This document shows positions 7,951 to 16,220 of a DNA stretch of 50,958 bases, in pieces. The position numbers and the translations under genes were made by a program. The DNA comes from an uncultured Pelagibacteraceae bacterium. GTDB taxonomy: Bacteria > Pseudomonadota > Alphaproteobacteria > Pelagibacterales > Pelagibacteraceae. The DNA is taken from the NCBI GenBank assembly GCA_902517175.1, contig CABYBM010000005.1:1-50958 (forward strand), given 5' to 3'. Each line of letters starts with the position of its first letter. The stretch's first letter is position 1. Under the pieces are notes generated by a model, which worked only from the letters and a program-made list of their open reading frames with translations, searched no databases and was not told the DNA's origin.

Positions 7951-8658
7951 ATGTTTAAGATCTTTGAACCAAATAAAATTTTTCAAATAACTTCTAGGGC
8001 CCCAAAGTATATTTTATTTTTATTTGTTATTGTTTTGACGGTTGGTTTGACGGAGGCGTTAATTTTGTCTCCGGAGGATTACAAACAAAGCGATGCTGTA
8101 AGAATTATGTATGTTCATGTTCCATCAGCATGGATCTCACTTGGAATTTTTTCATCGATTACTTTGTTATCGATAAGCGGTTTTATTTTTAAGAATAAAA
8201 ATTTTTTTTTAATAGCAAAAAGTTTAGCACCATCTGGATTTGTTTTTAATATAATAGCTTTAGTCACAGGTGCAATTTGGGGCAAACCTACATGGGGAAC
8301 TTGGTGGGCATGGGACGCTCGGATTACATCAATGTTAATTTTAGCTTTATTTTTTGCTATGTATTTAATAGCCTGGAGAATTTATGAGAAAGAAGAAAAA
8401 GTTTTTAAGATTACTACCTTTATAACTATTGTTGGTATTATAAATGTTCCAATTACTAAATACTCGGTTGATTGGTGGAATACACTTCACCAGCCAGCAT
8501 CAATTAATATTTTAACAAAAAGCTCAATACATTCTTCAATGCTTTTCCCTTTATTATTAATGACTGCGGCATTTGCTCTATTTTCGTTGTTAATTTTCTT
8601 AATGAAATATAATACAGAACTGATAAAAATTAAAAATAAAGGCTTAGATAGATTATGA
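7951..8658 (+). CDS. ccmC: Heme exporter protein CcmC
   Basis: CcmC is an inner-membrane protein that loads heme onto CcmE during cytochrome c maturation. The tryptophan-rich heme-handling motif WGTWWAWDAR lies near residues 115-125, flanked by the conserved histidines in YVHVPSAW (H56) and LHQPAS. Six membrane segments and 235 residues are typical. It starts the ccmCDEFGH run and overlaps ccmD by four bases (ATGA). The ABC-type partners ccmA and ccmB are not in this window. Confidence 0.95.
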   Translation: MFKIFEPNKIFQITSRAPKYILFLFVIVLTVGLTEALILSPEDYKQSDAVRIMYVHVPSAWISLGIFSSITLLSISGFIFKNKNFFLIAKSLAPSGFVFNIIALVTGAIWGKPTWGTWWAWDARITSMLILALFFAMYLIAWRIYEKEEKVFKITTFITIVGIINVPITKYSVDWWNTLHQPASINILTKSSIHSSMLFPLLLMTAAFALFSLLIFLMKYNTELIKIKNKGLDRL

Positions 8659-8882
8659 TTAATGAATTACTTGTTATGAATGGATATGCAGTTTACGTAA
8701 TGTCTGCTTTTGGCTTTACTCTTTTAAGTTTTTTAAGTTTGTATATGACTACGAAGCTACAATTTGTTAAAGAGCAAAGTAAATTTGTTGCTAAATTTGG
8801 GTCTTTAAATCCTGAGAAAGCTAATTCTGCAAAAACACAAAGAATCAATAAAGAAATTTTAGCTAACGCCACAAACAACTAA
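8655..8882 (+). CDS. ccmD: Heme exporter protein CcmD
   Basis: This 75-residue single-span protein has the CcmD layout: an N-terminal NGYAVYVMSAFGFT segment leading into one transmembrane helix, then a charged cytoplasmic tail. CcmD helps release holo-CcmE from CcmABC. Identification rests on this pattern and on its position between ccmC and ccmE. The tail is somewhat longer than usual. Confidence 0.85.
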   Translation: MINELLVMNGYAVYVMSAFGFTLLSFLSLYMTTKLQFVKEQSKFVAKFGSLNPEKANSAKTQRINKEILANATNN

Positions 8883-8892
8883 CTTTTGAACC

Positions 8893-9312
8893 ATGTATGG
8901 TCGCAAAGTTAAATTAAGATTTTTGTTTGTAACATTAATTTTAGTTACATTAATTTTAACAGTTTTTTTAATTCTAAAATCTTTAGAAGAAAATGTTGTT
9001 TTCTTTCAATCACCAACTGAAATTAAAACATTATCAGAACTAGATACAAATAAAATTAGAGTTGGTGGAATGGTTAAAAAAAATTCAATTAATGTAAATT
9101 CTAATGAAGTAAACTTCATTATTACAGATTTTAAAAATGAAATAAATGTAAGTTATTCTGGTGCTGTCCCTAATCTCTTTGCAGAGGAAAAAGGGGTAGT
9201 TGCAGAAGGATTTTTAAAAGATAGAAATTTTTTTTCTGCCACTAAAATTTTAGCTAAGCATGATGAAAATTACATGCCACCAGAAGTAAAAGAAGCTTTG
9301 GAGGAGAAATAA
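8893..9312 (+). CDS. ccmE: Periplasmic heme chaperone CcmE
   Basis: CcmE carries heme covalently in the periplasm and hands it to CcmF/H. The protein has an N-terminal membrane anchor (about residues 9-28), an OB-fold domain, and the heme-attachment motif [10 protein letters not shown] with H123 and Y127. Its 139 residues are close to the family norm. The ATG lies ten bases after ccmD, and ccmF begins one base after its stop. Confidence 0.95.
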   Translation: MYGRKVKLRFLFVTLILVTLILTVFLILKSLEENVVFFQSPTEIKTLSELDTNKIRVGGMVKKNSINVNSNEVNFIITDFKNEINVSYSGAVPNLFAEEKGVVAEGFLKDRNFFSATKILAKHDENYMPPEVKEALEEK

Positions 9313-9313
9313 A

Positions 9314-11188
9314 TTGATTTACAGTGTTGTTGGCCATTACTCACTTATTCTAGGTTTGTGTGTTGGCTTAATTTTAATTTTTTTTTCAATTCAAAATTTC
9401 AAAAATTCAAACCAATTAGATACTAAAATCTTATCGTTTTCTTTTTTACAATTATTTTTTGTTTTAATTAGTTTTTTAGCTTTAATTATTTCTTTTGTTA
9501 TATCAGATTTTAGTAACGAAACTGTATTTAACAATTCACATACGACCAAACCTTTTTTTTATAAAATTAGTGGTACTTGGGGAAACCATGAGGGAAGCTT
9601 GCTGCTATGGTTATTAGTTTTAACATTATTTATATTTATATTTTTATTAAGAACTAAAAATCAACCAATTAAGTATAAAATTTTAACATTAGGTTTTCAG
9701 CAAGTAATTATAATTGGTTTTTTTTTATTTCTAATTCAAACTTCGAACCCTTTTAATTATTTATTTCCTATTCCAGATGAGGGCTTAGGATTAAATCCAA
9801 TATTGCAGGATCCTGCATTAGCAATTCATCCGCCAATTTTATATTTGGGTTATGTTGGCTCCTCTATTATTTTTTCATCTGCTTTAGCTGCAACCACCTT
9901 AAAAATGGTTTCAACAAGCTGGGCAGTGCATATTAAAAAATGGGTTTTAATCTCTTGGATTTTTTTAACATTGGGTATTTTGCTAGGATCAATTTGGGCT
10001 TATTATGAATTAGGTTGGGGAGGATTTTGGTTTTGGGATCCAGTAGAAAATGTCTCTTTAATGCCTTGGCTAGCTTTGACAACTCTTTTACACTGCATTT
10101 TAGTACTTGAGAGAAAAGAAATCCTAACTTCATGGGTGATCATATTGTCTATTGCAACTTTCACTTTGAGCATGTGCGGAACTTTTTTAGTAAGATCTGG
10201 TATTCTAAATTCTGTTCATACATTTGCTAATGATCCAGAAAGAGGTTTATTTATTTTAATATTTTTATTTGCTTTAATTTTTTTGTCTTTATTTATTTTT
10301 TTCTTTTTTCATCAAACCACTAAAGATAATTCGTCTAAATTTTTTTGGTTAAGTAAAGAAACTTCAATTTTAGTAAATAACTGGTTTATGATGTATTTTC
10401 TATCAGTTGTATTGATTGGTACAGTTTATCCTATATTTTTAGACGTCATATCCTCTCAAAAAATATCTGTGGGGCCACCATTCTATCACAAACTCATTGC
10501 TCCATTTTTAATTCCTTTTTTATTTGCGATGGCAATTGGGCCAAGGTTAAAATGGATAAGATCTGATTTAAAAGATAAGATCTATCTGATTTCTTTATTA
10601 ACTATCTCTATTTTAATATCTTTTTTTATTGTCAAAAATTTTAATACAAATATTCTTATTAATACTATCCTAATCTCAAGTGCTCTTTATTTATTTTTTA
10701 TTACATTGAGAGATTTTTTTAACAAGAAATATAAAAATTTTGCTCAAAATACTGCTCATTTTGGATTTAGTTTATTGATTTTAAGTATTTTATTTAACAA
10801 TTTATTTTCAAGCGAAATAATAACTAATTTAAAAGTTGGTGAAACTTATGATAATTCAAAAACGAAAATAGTTTTTAAAAGTATCAATCAAAAAACAGAA
10901 AAAAATTATAAATCTATAATTGCTAATTTTAATATTACGAATTCCAAAGGTATAAATAATAACTTGTCACCTGAACTAAGAATATATAATCAGCCTAATA
11001 TCACAACTAGTGAGGCAGATATTAAAACTACATTAATGAAGGATAAATTTATTGTAATTAATCTTGTCCAAAATCAGGATTATTTTAATGTAAGATATCA
11101 AGTCAAACCTTTTATGTTGTGGATATGGTTATCGGTTATCATGGTAAGCTTAGGTGGTTTAGTTAGTTTTTTACAAAAAAGAATATGA
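9314..11188 (+). CDS. ccmF: Cytochrome c heme lyase subunit CcmF
   Basis: CcmF is a large polytopic protein (624 residues) that ligates heme to apocytochrome c. It contains the WWD-type heme motif WGGFWFWDPVENVSLMPW, the conserved GTWGNHEGSLLLW and PILQDPALAIHPPILYLGY loops, and MCGTFLVRSGILNSVHTFA. The likely start is TTG at 9314, one base past the ccmE stop. The C-terminus overlaps ccmG by four bases (ATGA), so the maturation genes are translated as a chain. Confidence 0.95.
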   Translation: MIYSVVGHYSLILGLCVGLILIFFSIQNFKNSNQLDTKILSFSFLQLFFVLISFLALIISFVISDFSNETVFNNSHTTKPFFYKISGTWGNHEGSLLLWLLVLTLFIFIFLLRTKNQPIKYKILTLGFQQVIIIGFFLFLIQTSNPFNYLFPIPDEGLGLNPILQDPALAIHPPILYLGYVGSSIIFSSALAATTLKMVSTSWAVHIKKWVLISWIFLTLGILLGSIWAYYELGWGGFWFWDPVENVSLMPWLALTTLLHCILVLERKEILTSWVIILSIATFTLSMCGTFLVRSGILNSVHTFANDPERGLFILIFLFALIFLSLFIFFFFHQTTKDNSSKFFWLSKETSILVNNWFMMYFLSVVLIGTVYPIFLDVISSQKISVGPPFYHKLIAPFLIPFLFAMAIGPRLKWIRSDLKDKIYLISLLTISILISFFIVKNFNTNILINTILISSALYLFFITLRDFFNKKYKNFAQNTAHFGFSLLILSILFNNLFSSEIITNLKVGETYDNSKTKIVFKSINQKTEKNYKSIIANFNITNSKGINNNLSPELRIYNQPNITTSEADIKTTLMKDKFIVINLVQNQDYFNVRYQVKPFMLWIWLSVIMVSLGGLVSFLQKRI

Positions 11189-11703
11189 AAAAAAAATTAA
11201 TTCCGTATTCAATAATATTAATATTTTTAATTATTTTTGCTGTTTTTTACAGAAGTTTAAAAGATACAAATATTTATACACCAGAGACGAAAATCAATAA
11301 TGATATCCCGATTTTCTCGGCTGATCTTCTGCTTTTAAATGAGAATTCAAACTCAACTAAAATTTTTGAATTAGATAAATTCTATTTATTAAACATTTGG
11401 GCCTCTTGGTGCGTTCCATGTAGAGATGAACACCCAATATTAATGAGTTTAAGTAAAAATAATAAATTAACTATTATTGGCATGAATTATAAAGATAATA
11501 AAAAAAATGCTCAAAGTTTTTTGGATAAATTAGGAAATCCTTATGAAAAAATAATTGTAGATAAAAATGGGACAATCTCAATCGAATGGGGAGCTTTTGG
11601 TGTACCTGAAACTTTTATAATTTATAATAACAAAATAATTAAAAAATATATTGGACCTCTTAATAATGAGTTGCTGATAGAAATACGAAAAATAATAAAA
11701 TGA
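11185..11703 (+). CDS. ccmG: Thiol:disulfide interchange protein CcmG/DsbE
   Basis: This membrane-anchored periplasmic thioredoxin has an N-terminal anchor (residues 6-23), the active-site motif WASWCVPCR (C76, C79) and the cis-proline loop GVPETF. It keeps the CxxCH cysteines of apocytochromes c reduced for heme attachment. Its 172 residues are typical, and the WCVPC sequence fits the CcmG branch. It overlaps both ccmF and ccmH by four bases each. Confidence 0.94.
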   Translation: MKKKLIPYSIILIFLIIFAVFYRSLKDTNIYTPETKINNDIPIFSADLLLLNENSNSTKIFELDKFYLLNIWASWCVPCRDEHPILMSLSKNNKLTIIGMNYKDNKKNAQSFLDKLGNPYEKIIVDKNGTISIEWGAFGVPETFIIYNNKIIKKYIGPLNNELLIEIRKIIK

Positions 11704-12062
11704 AAATATTTAAAAATTTTGTAATTATTTTTCTCTTAATGACTATTAACAATCTTAATGCAAATGAAAATAGTGAAAGAAATGAAATCACAAAAAATCT
11801 CAGATGCTTGATATGCCAAGGACAATCAGTTTATGACTCAGACTCTGATTTTGCAAATAGCATGAAAATTTTAGTAGATAAAAAATTAGACGAAGGCTTA
11901 TCAGAAAAAGAAATATATATTTATTTTAAAGAAAAATATGGTGATTGGATTTTGTATGATCCTGGACTCAACAAAAATACGTATTTACTATGGTTATTAC
12001 CAATATTGATATTTCTATTTGGAGGTGCAATAATTGCTAAAAGTTTTATACTTAAAAAATAA
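11700..12062 (+). CDS. ccmH: Cytochrome c maturation protein CcmH
   Basis: This 120-residue protein has a signal peptide (about residues 1-21), the redox motif LRCLICQGQS (C36, C39) that handles apocytochrome cysteines, the KYGDWILYDP signature and a C-terminal membrane anchor. It is the short CcmH/CycL form; no CcmI/CycH TPR protein follows, so that function is encoded elsewhere or dispensed with. Confidence 0.94.
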   Translation: MKIFKNFVIIFLLMTINNLNANENSERNEITKNLRCLICQGQSVYDSDSDFANSMKILVDKKLDEGLSEKEIYIYFKEKYGDWILYDPGLNKNTYLLWLLPILIFLFGGAIIAKSFILKK

Positions 12063-12075
12063 CTATTAATTATCT

Positions 12076-12588
12076 ATGAAATTAAAAAATTTTCTGACTT
12101 CATTATTCTTGGTTTTTTTTACTTTTTCAGTGAATGCTGAAGAACTAAATATAAAAAATCAAAATACAGAGTTTAATGTTTATACAGGCATGTTTGATTT
12201 TAGTGATGATGGAAAAAAATCGACATTATTAGGTTTTCAACATCAAAATGAGAACTTGAATAAGGATACTTTTCTAGGAAATCTTTCACCAATAACTGGA
12301 GCTTTAATCACAGCAGATGCTGCAGGTTATTTGTATACTGGTGTTCAAGCTCAATATAAGCTTGGTGCTTTGAATATCACTCCGAGTTTTACCCCTGGTT
12401 TATATCTTGAAGGAGACGGTAAAGATCTGGGACATCTGATTGAATTTAAAAGCGAATTACAATTTTCACTAGATTTGTCAAATACGAGTGAGCTAGGTTT
12501 TTCTTATAATCATTTGTCTAATGCGAGCTTAGGAGATAAAAATCCTGGGGCAAATAGTTATATGTTTAATTTCTTAAAAAACTTCTAA
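12076..12588 (+). CDS. PagL-like lipid A deacylase / acyloxyacyl hydrolase family outer membrane protein
   Basis: This 170-residue protein has a signal peptide (residues 1-21, cleavage near VNA-EE), beta-barrel-like alternation, the PagL-type motif NHLSNASLGDKNPGANSY and a C-terminal Phe typical of outer membrane barrels. H146 and S148 match the catalytic His and Ser of PagL. The position equivalent to the catalytic Glu, 14 residues after the His, is Asn160, so catalysis may be altered or absent. It lies 13 bases after ccmH and 8 before the first hydroxyacid dehydrogenase. Confidence 0.65.
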   Translation: MKLKNFLTSLFLVFFTFSVNAEELNIKNQNTEFNVYTGMFDFSDDGKKSTLLGFQHQNENLNKDTFLGNLSPITGALITADAAGYLYTGVQAQYKLGALNITPSFTPGLYLEGDGKDLGHLIEFKSELQFSLDLSNTSELGFSYNHLSNASLGDKNPGANSYMFNFLKNF

Positions 12589-12596
12589 AAAGATTT

Positions 12597-13748
12597 ATGA
12601 ATTTAAAAGATTGTCATAATTTTGCTGATTTCAGAAGATTGGCACAAAAAAAATTACCCTCTCCAATTTTTCATTACATTGATGGTGCTGCAGACGATGA
12701 AGTTACATATGCAAGAAATACAAGTGCATTTGATGATGTTGATTTAGTACCAAATGTTTTAAGAGGAGTAGAGAATGTTGATTTATCTACAACAATATTT
12801 GGAAAGAAATTAGATTTACCTTTTTATTTATCACCTACTGCTTTACAGAGATTATTTCATTATGATGGTGAAAGAGCTGTAGGTAAAGCTGCAAAGAAAT
12901 ATAATACTATGTTTGGGGTATCAGCTTTAGCTACGGTAAGTGTGGAGGAAATTTCTTCACTTGTTGACACACCTAAAATGTTTCAGTTTTATTTTCACAA
13001 AGATAGGGGACTCAACGATTCGTGCTTAGAAAGAGCAAAAGCTGCAAAATTTGATGTCATGGCTCTAACAGTTGATACAATAACTGGAGGAAATAGAGAA
13101 AGAGATTTGAGAACTGGGTTTACGTCACCACCTAAACTAACATTATCGAGTTTATTTAGTTTTGCCACAAAGCCTATGTGGGGAATAAATTATTTAACGA
13201 AAGGTAAGTTTGAATTACCTCATCTTCAAGATTTTGTAAAAGAAGGTACGAGCACTAACTCTTCAATTGGAAATTATTTTTCTACAATGCTGGATCAGTC
13301 AATGAATTGGAAAGATGCTGAACAACTTTGTTCTAAATGGGGAGGTCATTTTGCTTTAAAAGGAGTGATGAGTGTTGAAGATGCAAAAAGAGCAGTAGAT
13401 ATTGGATGTACAGGAATAATGGTTTCAAACCATGGTGGGAGACAACTTGATGGATCAAGATCGCCTTTTGATCAACTTGCTGAAATTGTTGATGCTGTTG
13501 GTGATAAACTGGATGTAATCTGTGAGGGTGGAATTCACAGAGGAACTCACATGCTCAAAGCATTATCACTAGGTGCAAAGGCATGTTCTGGTGGAAGATT
13601 ATATTTATACGCGTTAGCAGCAGCTGGACAAGCAGGTGTTGAAAGAGCTTTAGAAAAGTATAAGTCTGAATTAGTTAGAGATATGAAGTTAATGGGTTGC
13701 ACCAAAATAAGTGATTTAAATAGAAGTAATTTAAGATTTAGAACCTAG
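12597..13748 (+). CDS. FMN-dependent alpha-hydroxyacid dehydrogenase (LldD-like), copy 1
   Basis: This 383-residue TIM-barrel flavoprotein of the L-lactate dehydrogenase/glycolate oxidase family oxidises an L-2-hydroxyacid to the 2-keto acid. Catalytic landmarks are present: FHYIDGAADDE, QFYFH, LTVDT and SNHGGRQLD, with H279 as catalytic base and R282 as substrate carboxylate anchor. The FMN phosphate loop is unusual: EGGIHRG has E310 and H314 where the family normally has Asp and Arg, although R334 is kept. The C-terminal half is strongly similar to the next gene; the two are an old tandem duplication four bases apart. Confidence 0.9.
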   Translation: MNLKDCHNFADFRRLAQKKLPSPIFHYIDGAADDEVTYARNTSAFDDVDLVPNVLRGVENVDLSTTIFGKKLDLPFYLSPTALQRLFHYDGERAVGKAAKKYNTMFGVSALATVSVEEISSLVDTPKMFQFYFHKDRGLNDSCLERAKAAKFDVMALTVDTITGGNRERDLRTGFTSPPKLTLSSLFSFATKPMWGINYLTKGKFELPHLQDFVKEGTSTNSSIGNYFSTMLDQSMNWKDAEQLCSKWGGHFALKGVMSVEDAKRAVDIGCTGIMVSNHGGRQLDGSRSPFDQLAEIVDAVGDKLDVICEGGIHRGTHMLKALSLGAKACSGGRLYLYALAAAGQAGVERALEKYKSELVRDMKLMGCTKISDLNRSNLRFRT

Positions 13749-13752
13749 TAAC

Positions 13753-14904
13753 ATGAACATAAATGATTGTTATAATTTTGAAGACTTTAGAAAATTAGCA
13801 AAAAAAAAATTACCATCTCCTATCTTTCATTACATTGATGGTGGTGCAGACGATGAAGTTACTCTCAATAGAAACACAAATGCTTTCAATGATTGTGATC
13901 TTGTTCCAAACATATTAGCAAGTGTTGGAGAGCCTGATTTATCCACAACAGTATTTGGTAGAAAAATTGATATGCCTCTTTTCTTGTCACCGACAGCAAT
14001 GCAAAGTTTGTACACTCCTGAAGGAGACAAAGCTTCAGCAAGAGCTGCTGAAAAATTTGGAACGATGTATAGCATGTCTACAATGGCATCGTTTTCAATT
14101 GAAGAAATAGCCAATATCTCAAGTGGTCCAAAACTTTTTCAACTATATGTTCATAAAGATCAATCTATTACTGACGATTTAATTGATAGATGTCGAAGAG
14201 CAAATTTTAATGGACTTTGTTTGACTGTGGATACTCTTGTTGCAGGAAACAGAGAAAGAGATCATAGAACTGGATTTACCACTCCTCCCAAATTAACCTT
14301 GGAAAGCTTACTAAGTTTTGCGATGCGTCCAGAATGGGTTTTTAAATATTTAACAAATAAAAAATTTGAGTTAGCTAACATTAAACACAAAACTGACAAA
14401 GGAACTAATATTGCAAAGTCAGTCATAGATTATATTAACGAACAATACGATCCTAAAATGAATTGGAAAGATGCAGAGTACTGTATTAAGAGATGGAATG
14501 GTCCTTTTGCATTGAAAGGAGTGATGTCGGTTGAAGATGCAAAAAGAGCAATTGATATTGGCTGCACTGCGATAATGATTTCAAATCATGGAGGAAGACA
14601 ATTAGATGGTTCGAGATCTCCTTTCGATCAAGTGAAAGCTATTTCAGATGCAGTTGGTGATAAGTTAGAAATTATACTTGATGGTGGTATAAGAAGAGGA
14701 ACGCATGTTCTTAAAGCGCTAGCTGCAGGTGCAACAGCATGTAGTTTTGGTAAAGCATTTCTTTTTAGCTTAGGAGCCGGAGGTCAAAAAGGAGTTGAAA
14801 GATTATTAGACAATATGCAAAAAGAAATTAGAAGAAATATGATTTTGATGGGATGTAAAAAAATTGAAGACTTGGATGCGTCAAAAATAATCTACCGTAA
14901 CTAA
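13753..14904 (+). CDS. FMN-dependent alpha-hydroxyacid dehydrogenase (LldD-like), copy 2
   Basis: This is a tandem paralogue of the preceding gene, also 383 residues and nearly colinear without gaps. It keeps FHYIDGGADDE, QLYVH, LTVDT and SNHGGRQLDGSRSP (H279, R282). The FMN loop is canonical at DGGIRRG (D310, R314), but the second phosphate-binding Arg is Lys (K334 in SFGKAF). The substrate cannot be fixed from sequence; lactate, glycolate or another small L-2-hydroxyacid are candidates. Copy 1 and copy 2 may have split substrate ranges. Confidence 0.92.
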   Translation: MNINDCYNFEDFRKLAKKKLPSPIFHYIDGGADDEVTLNRNTNAFNDCDLVPNILASVGEPDLSTTVFGRKIDMPLFLSPTAMQSLYTPEGDKASARAAEKFGTMYSMSTMASFSIEEIANISSGPKLFQLYVHKDQSITDDLIDRCRRANFNGLCLTVDTLVAGNRERDHRTGFTTPPKLTLESLLSFAMRPEWVFKYLTNKKFELANIKHKTDKGTNIAKSVIDYINEQYDPKMNWKDAEYCIKRWNGPFALKGVMSVEDAKRAIDIGCTAIMISNHGGRQLDGSRSPFDQVKAISDAVGDKLEIILDGGIRRGTHVLKALAAGATACSFGKAFLFSLGAGGQKGVERLLDNMQKEIRRNMILMGCKKIEDLDASKIIYRN

Positions 14905-14931
14905 TCAATAAGTAATTGTCAGGATTATTGC

Positions 14932-14992
14932 AAAAACCTAAAACAGGTTTTTAAAAATCATGAATAGACATTAGCCTAGTTTTCGTCTAGGT
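14932..14992 (+). terminator. Two adjacent hairpins, probable terminator, between hydroxyacid dehydrogenase and aminotransferase
   Basis: The first hairpin has arms AAAAACCT (14932-14939) and AGGTTTTT (14945-14952) around a five-base loop and is followed by AAAAATC. The second has arms GCCTAG (14974-14979) and CTAGGT (14987-14992), with one G-U pair and a seven-base loop, followed by TTCCATTTTT just ahead of the next start codon. The first reads as a weak intrinsic terminator. The second could be a leader element of the aminotransferase gene. Confidence 0.45.
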
Positions 14993-15008
14993 TTCCATTT
15001 TTAAAATT

Positions 15009-16175
15009 ATGAAACTTGCAAAAAATTTAAATAACTTAGGAACAGAATCTGCATTTAGTGTCTTAGCGGAAGCTAAAGCATTAGAGGCTAAAGGCCACCC
15101 AATGATTCATTTAGGGTTAGGTCAGCCAGATTTTAAAACACCTAAGCACGTGGTTGAAGCTGCAAAAAAAGCATTAGATGACGGTCATCATGGATATGTA
15201 ATGTCGAATGGAATTCCAGAATGCAGAGAAGCAGTAACAAGGTGGATTAAAAAACAATATAACGCCAACATTGATGCTGAAAGAATTTTAATTATGCCTG
15301 GTGGAAAACCTACGATGAGTTACGCCATCCAATGTTTTGGTGAACCAGGAGCAGAAATAATTCATCCTACACCTGCATTCCCGATTTATGAATCAATGAT
15401 AAATTATACCGGTTCAACACCTGTACCATATGATCTTACTGAAGATAAAGATCTTAAATTTGATCCGGATAAAATTTTATCTCTAATTACTGATAAAACT
15501 AGATTGTTAATTTTAATTAATCCAAATAACCCAACAGGTAGTTTTGTTGAAAAACCTGTAATAGATTATTTTGCAAAAGAATTAGAAAAATATCCACACG
15601 TTACTATTTTAAGTGATGAAATTTATAGTAGACAAATTTTTGACTACAAAGAAATGCCTTCGTTCTTTCATTATGAAGCATTAAAGGATAGGCTAATAGT
15701 TTTAGAGGGATGGAGCAAAGCTTACTCAATGACTGGTTGGAGACTGGGATGGAGTTATTGGCCTGAAGAAATGATTCCACATGTTAATAAATTATTAATA
15801 AATAGTGTATCTTGTGTCAATGCAGCTGCACAATTTGCAGGTATAGCAGCTTTAGATGGTCCAGACGACTCAATCAAAGACATGCTAGATAAATTTACAT
15901 TGAGAAGAAATTTAATTCATAAAGGATTAAATGATTTGCCTGGAATTGAATGTAGTTTACCTGGCGGTGCTTTTTATGCTTTCCCAAAAGTAATAGGTAC
16001 AGGCATGAATGGTTCTGAATTTTGTAAAAAAGCTATGCACGAAGCTGGAGTTGCTATTGTTCCAGGAACAGCATTTGGTAAAACTTGCCAAGATTATGTA
16101 AGATTTAGTTTTGCCGCATCTAGAGATAACATACAGCAAGCATTGGAAAATATAGGCAAGATGCTTTCTAAATAA
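15009..16175 (+). CDS. PLP-dependent class I aminotransferase (AspC-like)
   Basis: This 388-residue fold-type I aminotransferase has the family landmarks HLGLGQPDF, NPNNPTG, SDEIYSRQ and GWSKAYSMTGWRLGW, with K237 as the PLP Schiff-base lysine; FSFAAS near the end supplies the substrate-carboxylate Arg (YVRFSFA). It would transfer amino groups between an amino acid and a 2-keto acid. Sitting inside a hydroxyacid/keto acid block, it could aminate the keto acid made by the neighbouring dehydrogenases, for example glyoxylate to glycine; that is inference. Confidence 0.9.
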   Translation: MKLAKNLNNLGTESAFSVLAEAKALEAKGHPMIHLGLGQPDFKTPKHVVEAAKKALDDGHHGYVMSNGIPECREAVTRWIKKQYNANIDAERILIMPGGKPTMSYAIQCFGEPGAEIIHPTPAFPIYESMINYTGSTPVPYDLTEDKDLKFDPDKILSLITDKTRLLILINPNNPTGSFVEKPVIDYFAKELEKYPHVTILSDEIYSRQIFDYKEMPSFFHYEALKDRLIVLEGWSKAYSMTGWRLGWSYWPEEMIPHVNKLLINSVSCVNAAAQFAGIAALDGPDDSIKDMLDKFTLRRNLIHKGLNDLPGIECSLPGGAFYAFPKVIGTGMNGSEFCKKAMHEAGVAIVPGTAFGKTCQDYVRFSFAASRDNIQQALENIGKMLSK

Positions 16176-16220
16176 GCTATATTTTTATATTTTTTTTTAA
16201 TAATATTAAAATTTAGAATT

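Noticed and set aside
13830..14114. Minus-strand 94-residue ORF inside hydroxyacid dehydrogenase copy 2
   Set aside because: Antisense of strongly conserved coding sequence (GADDE, PTAMQ region); no independent support.
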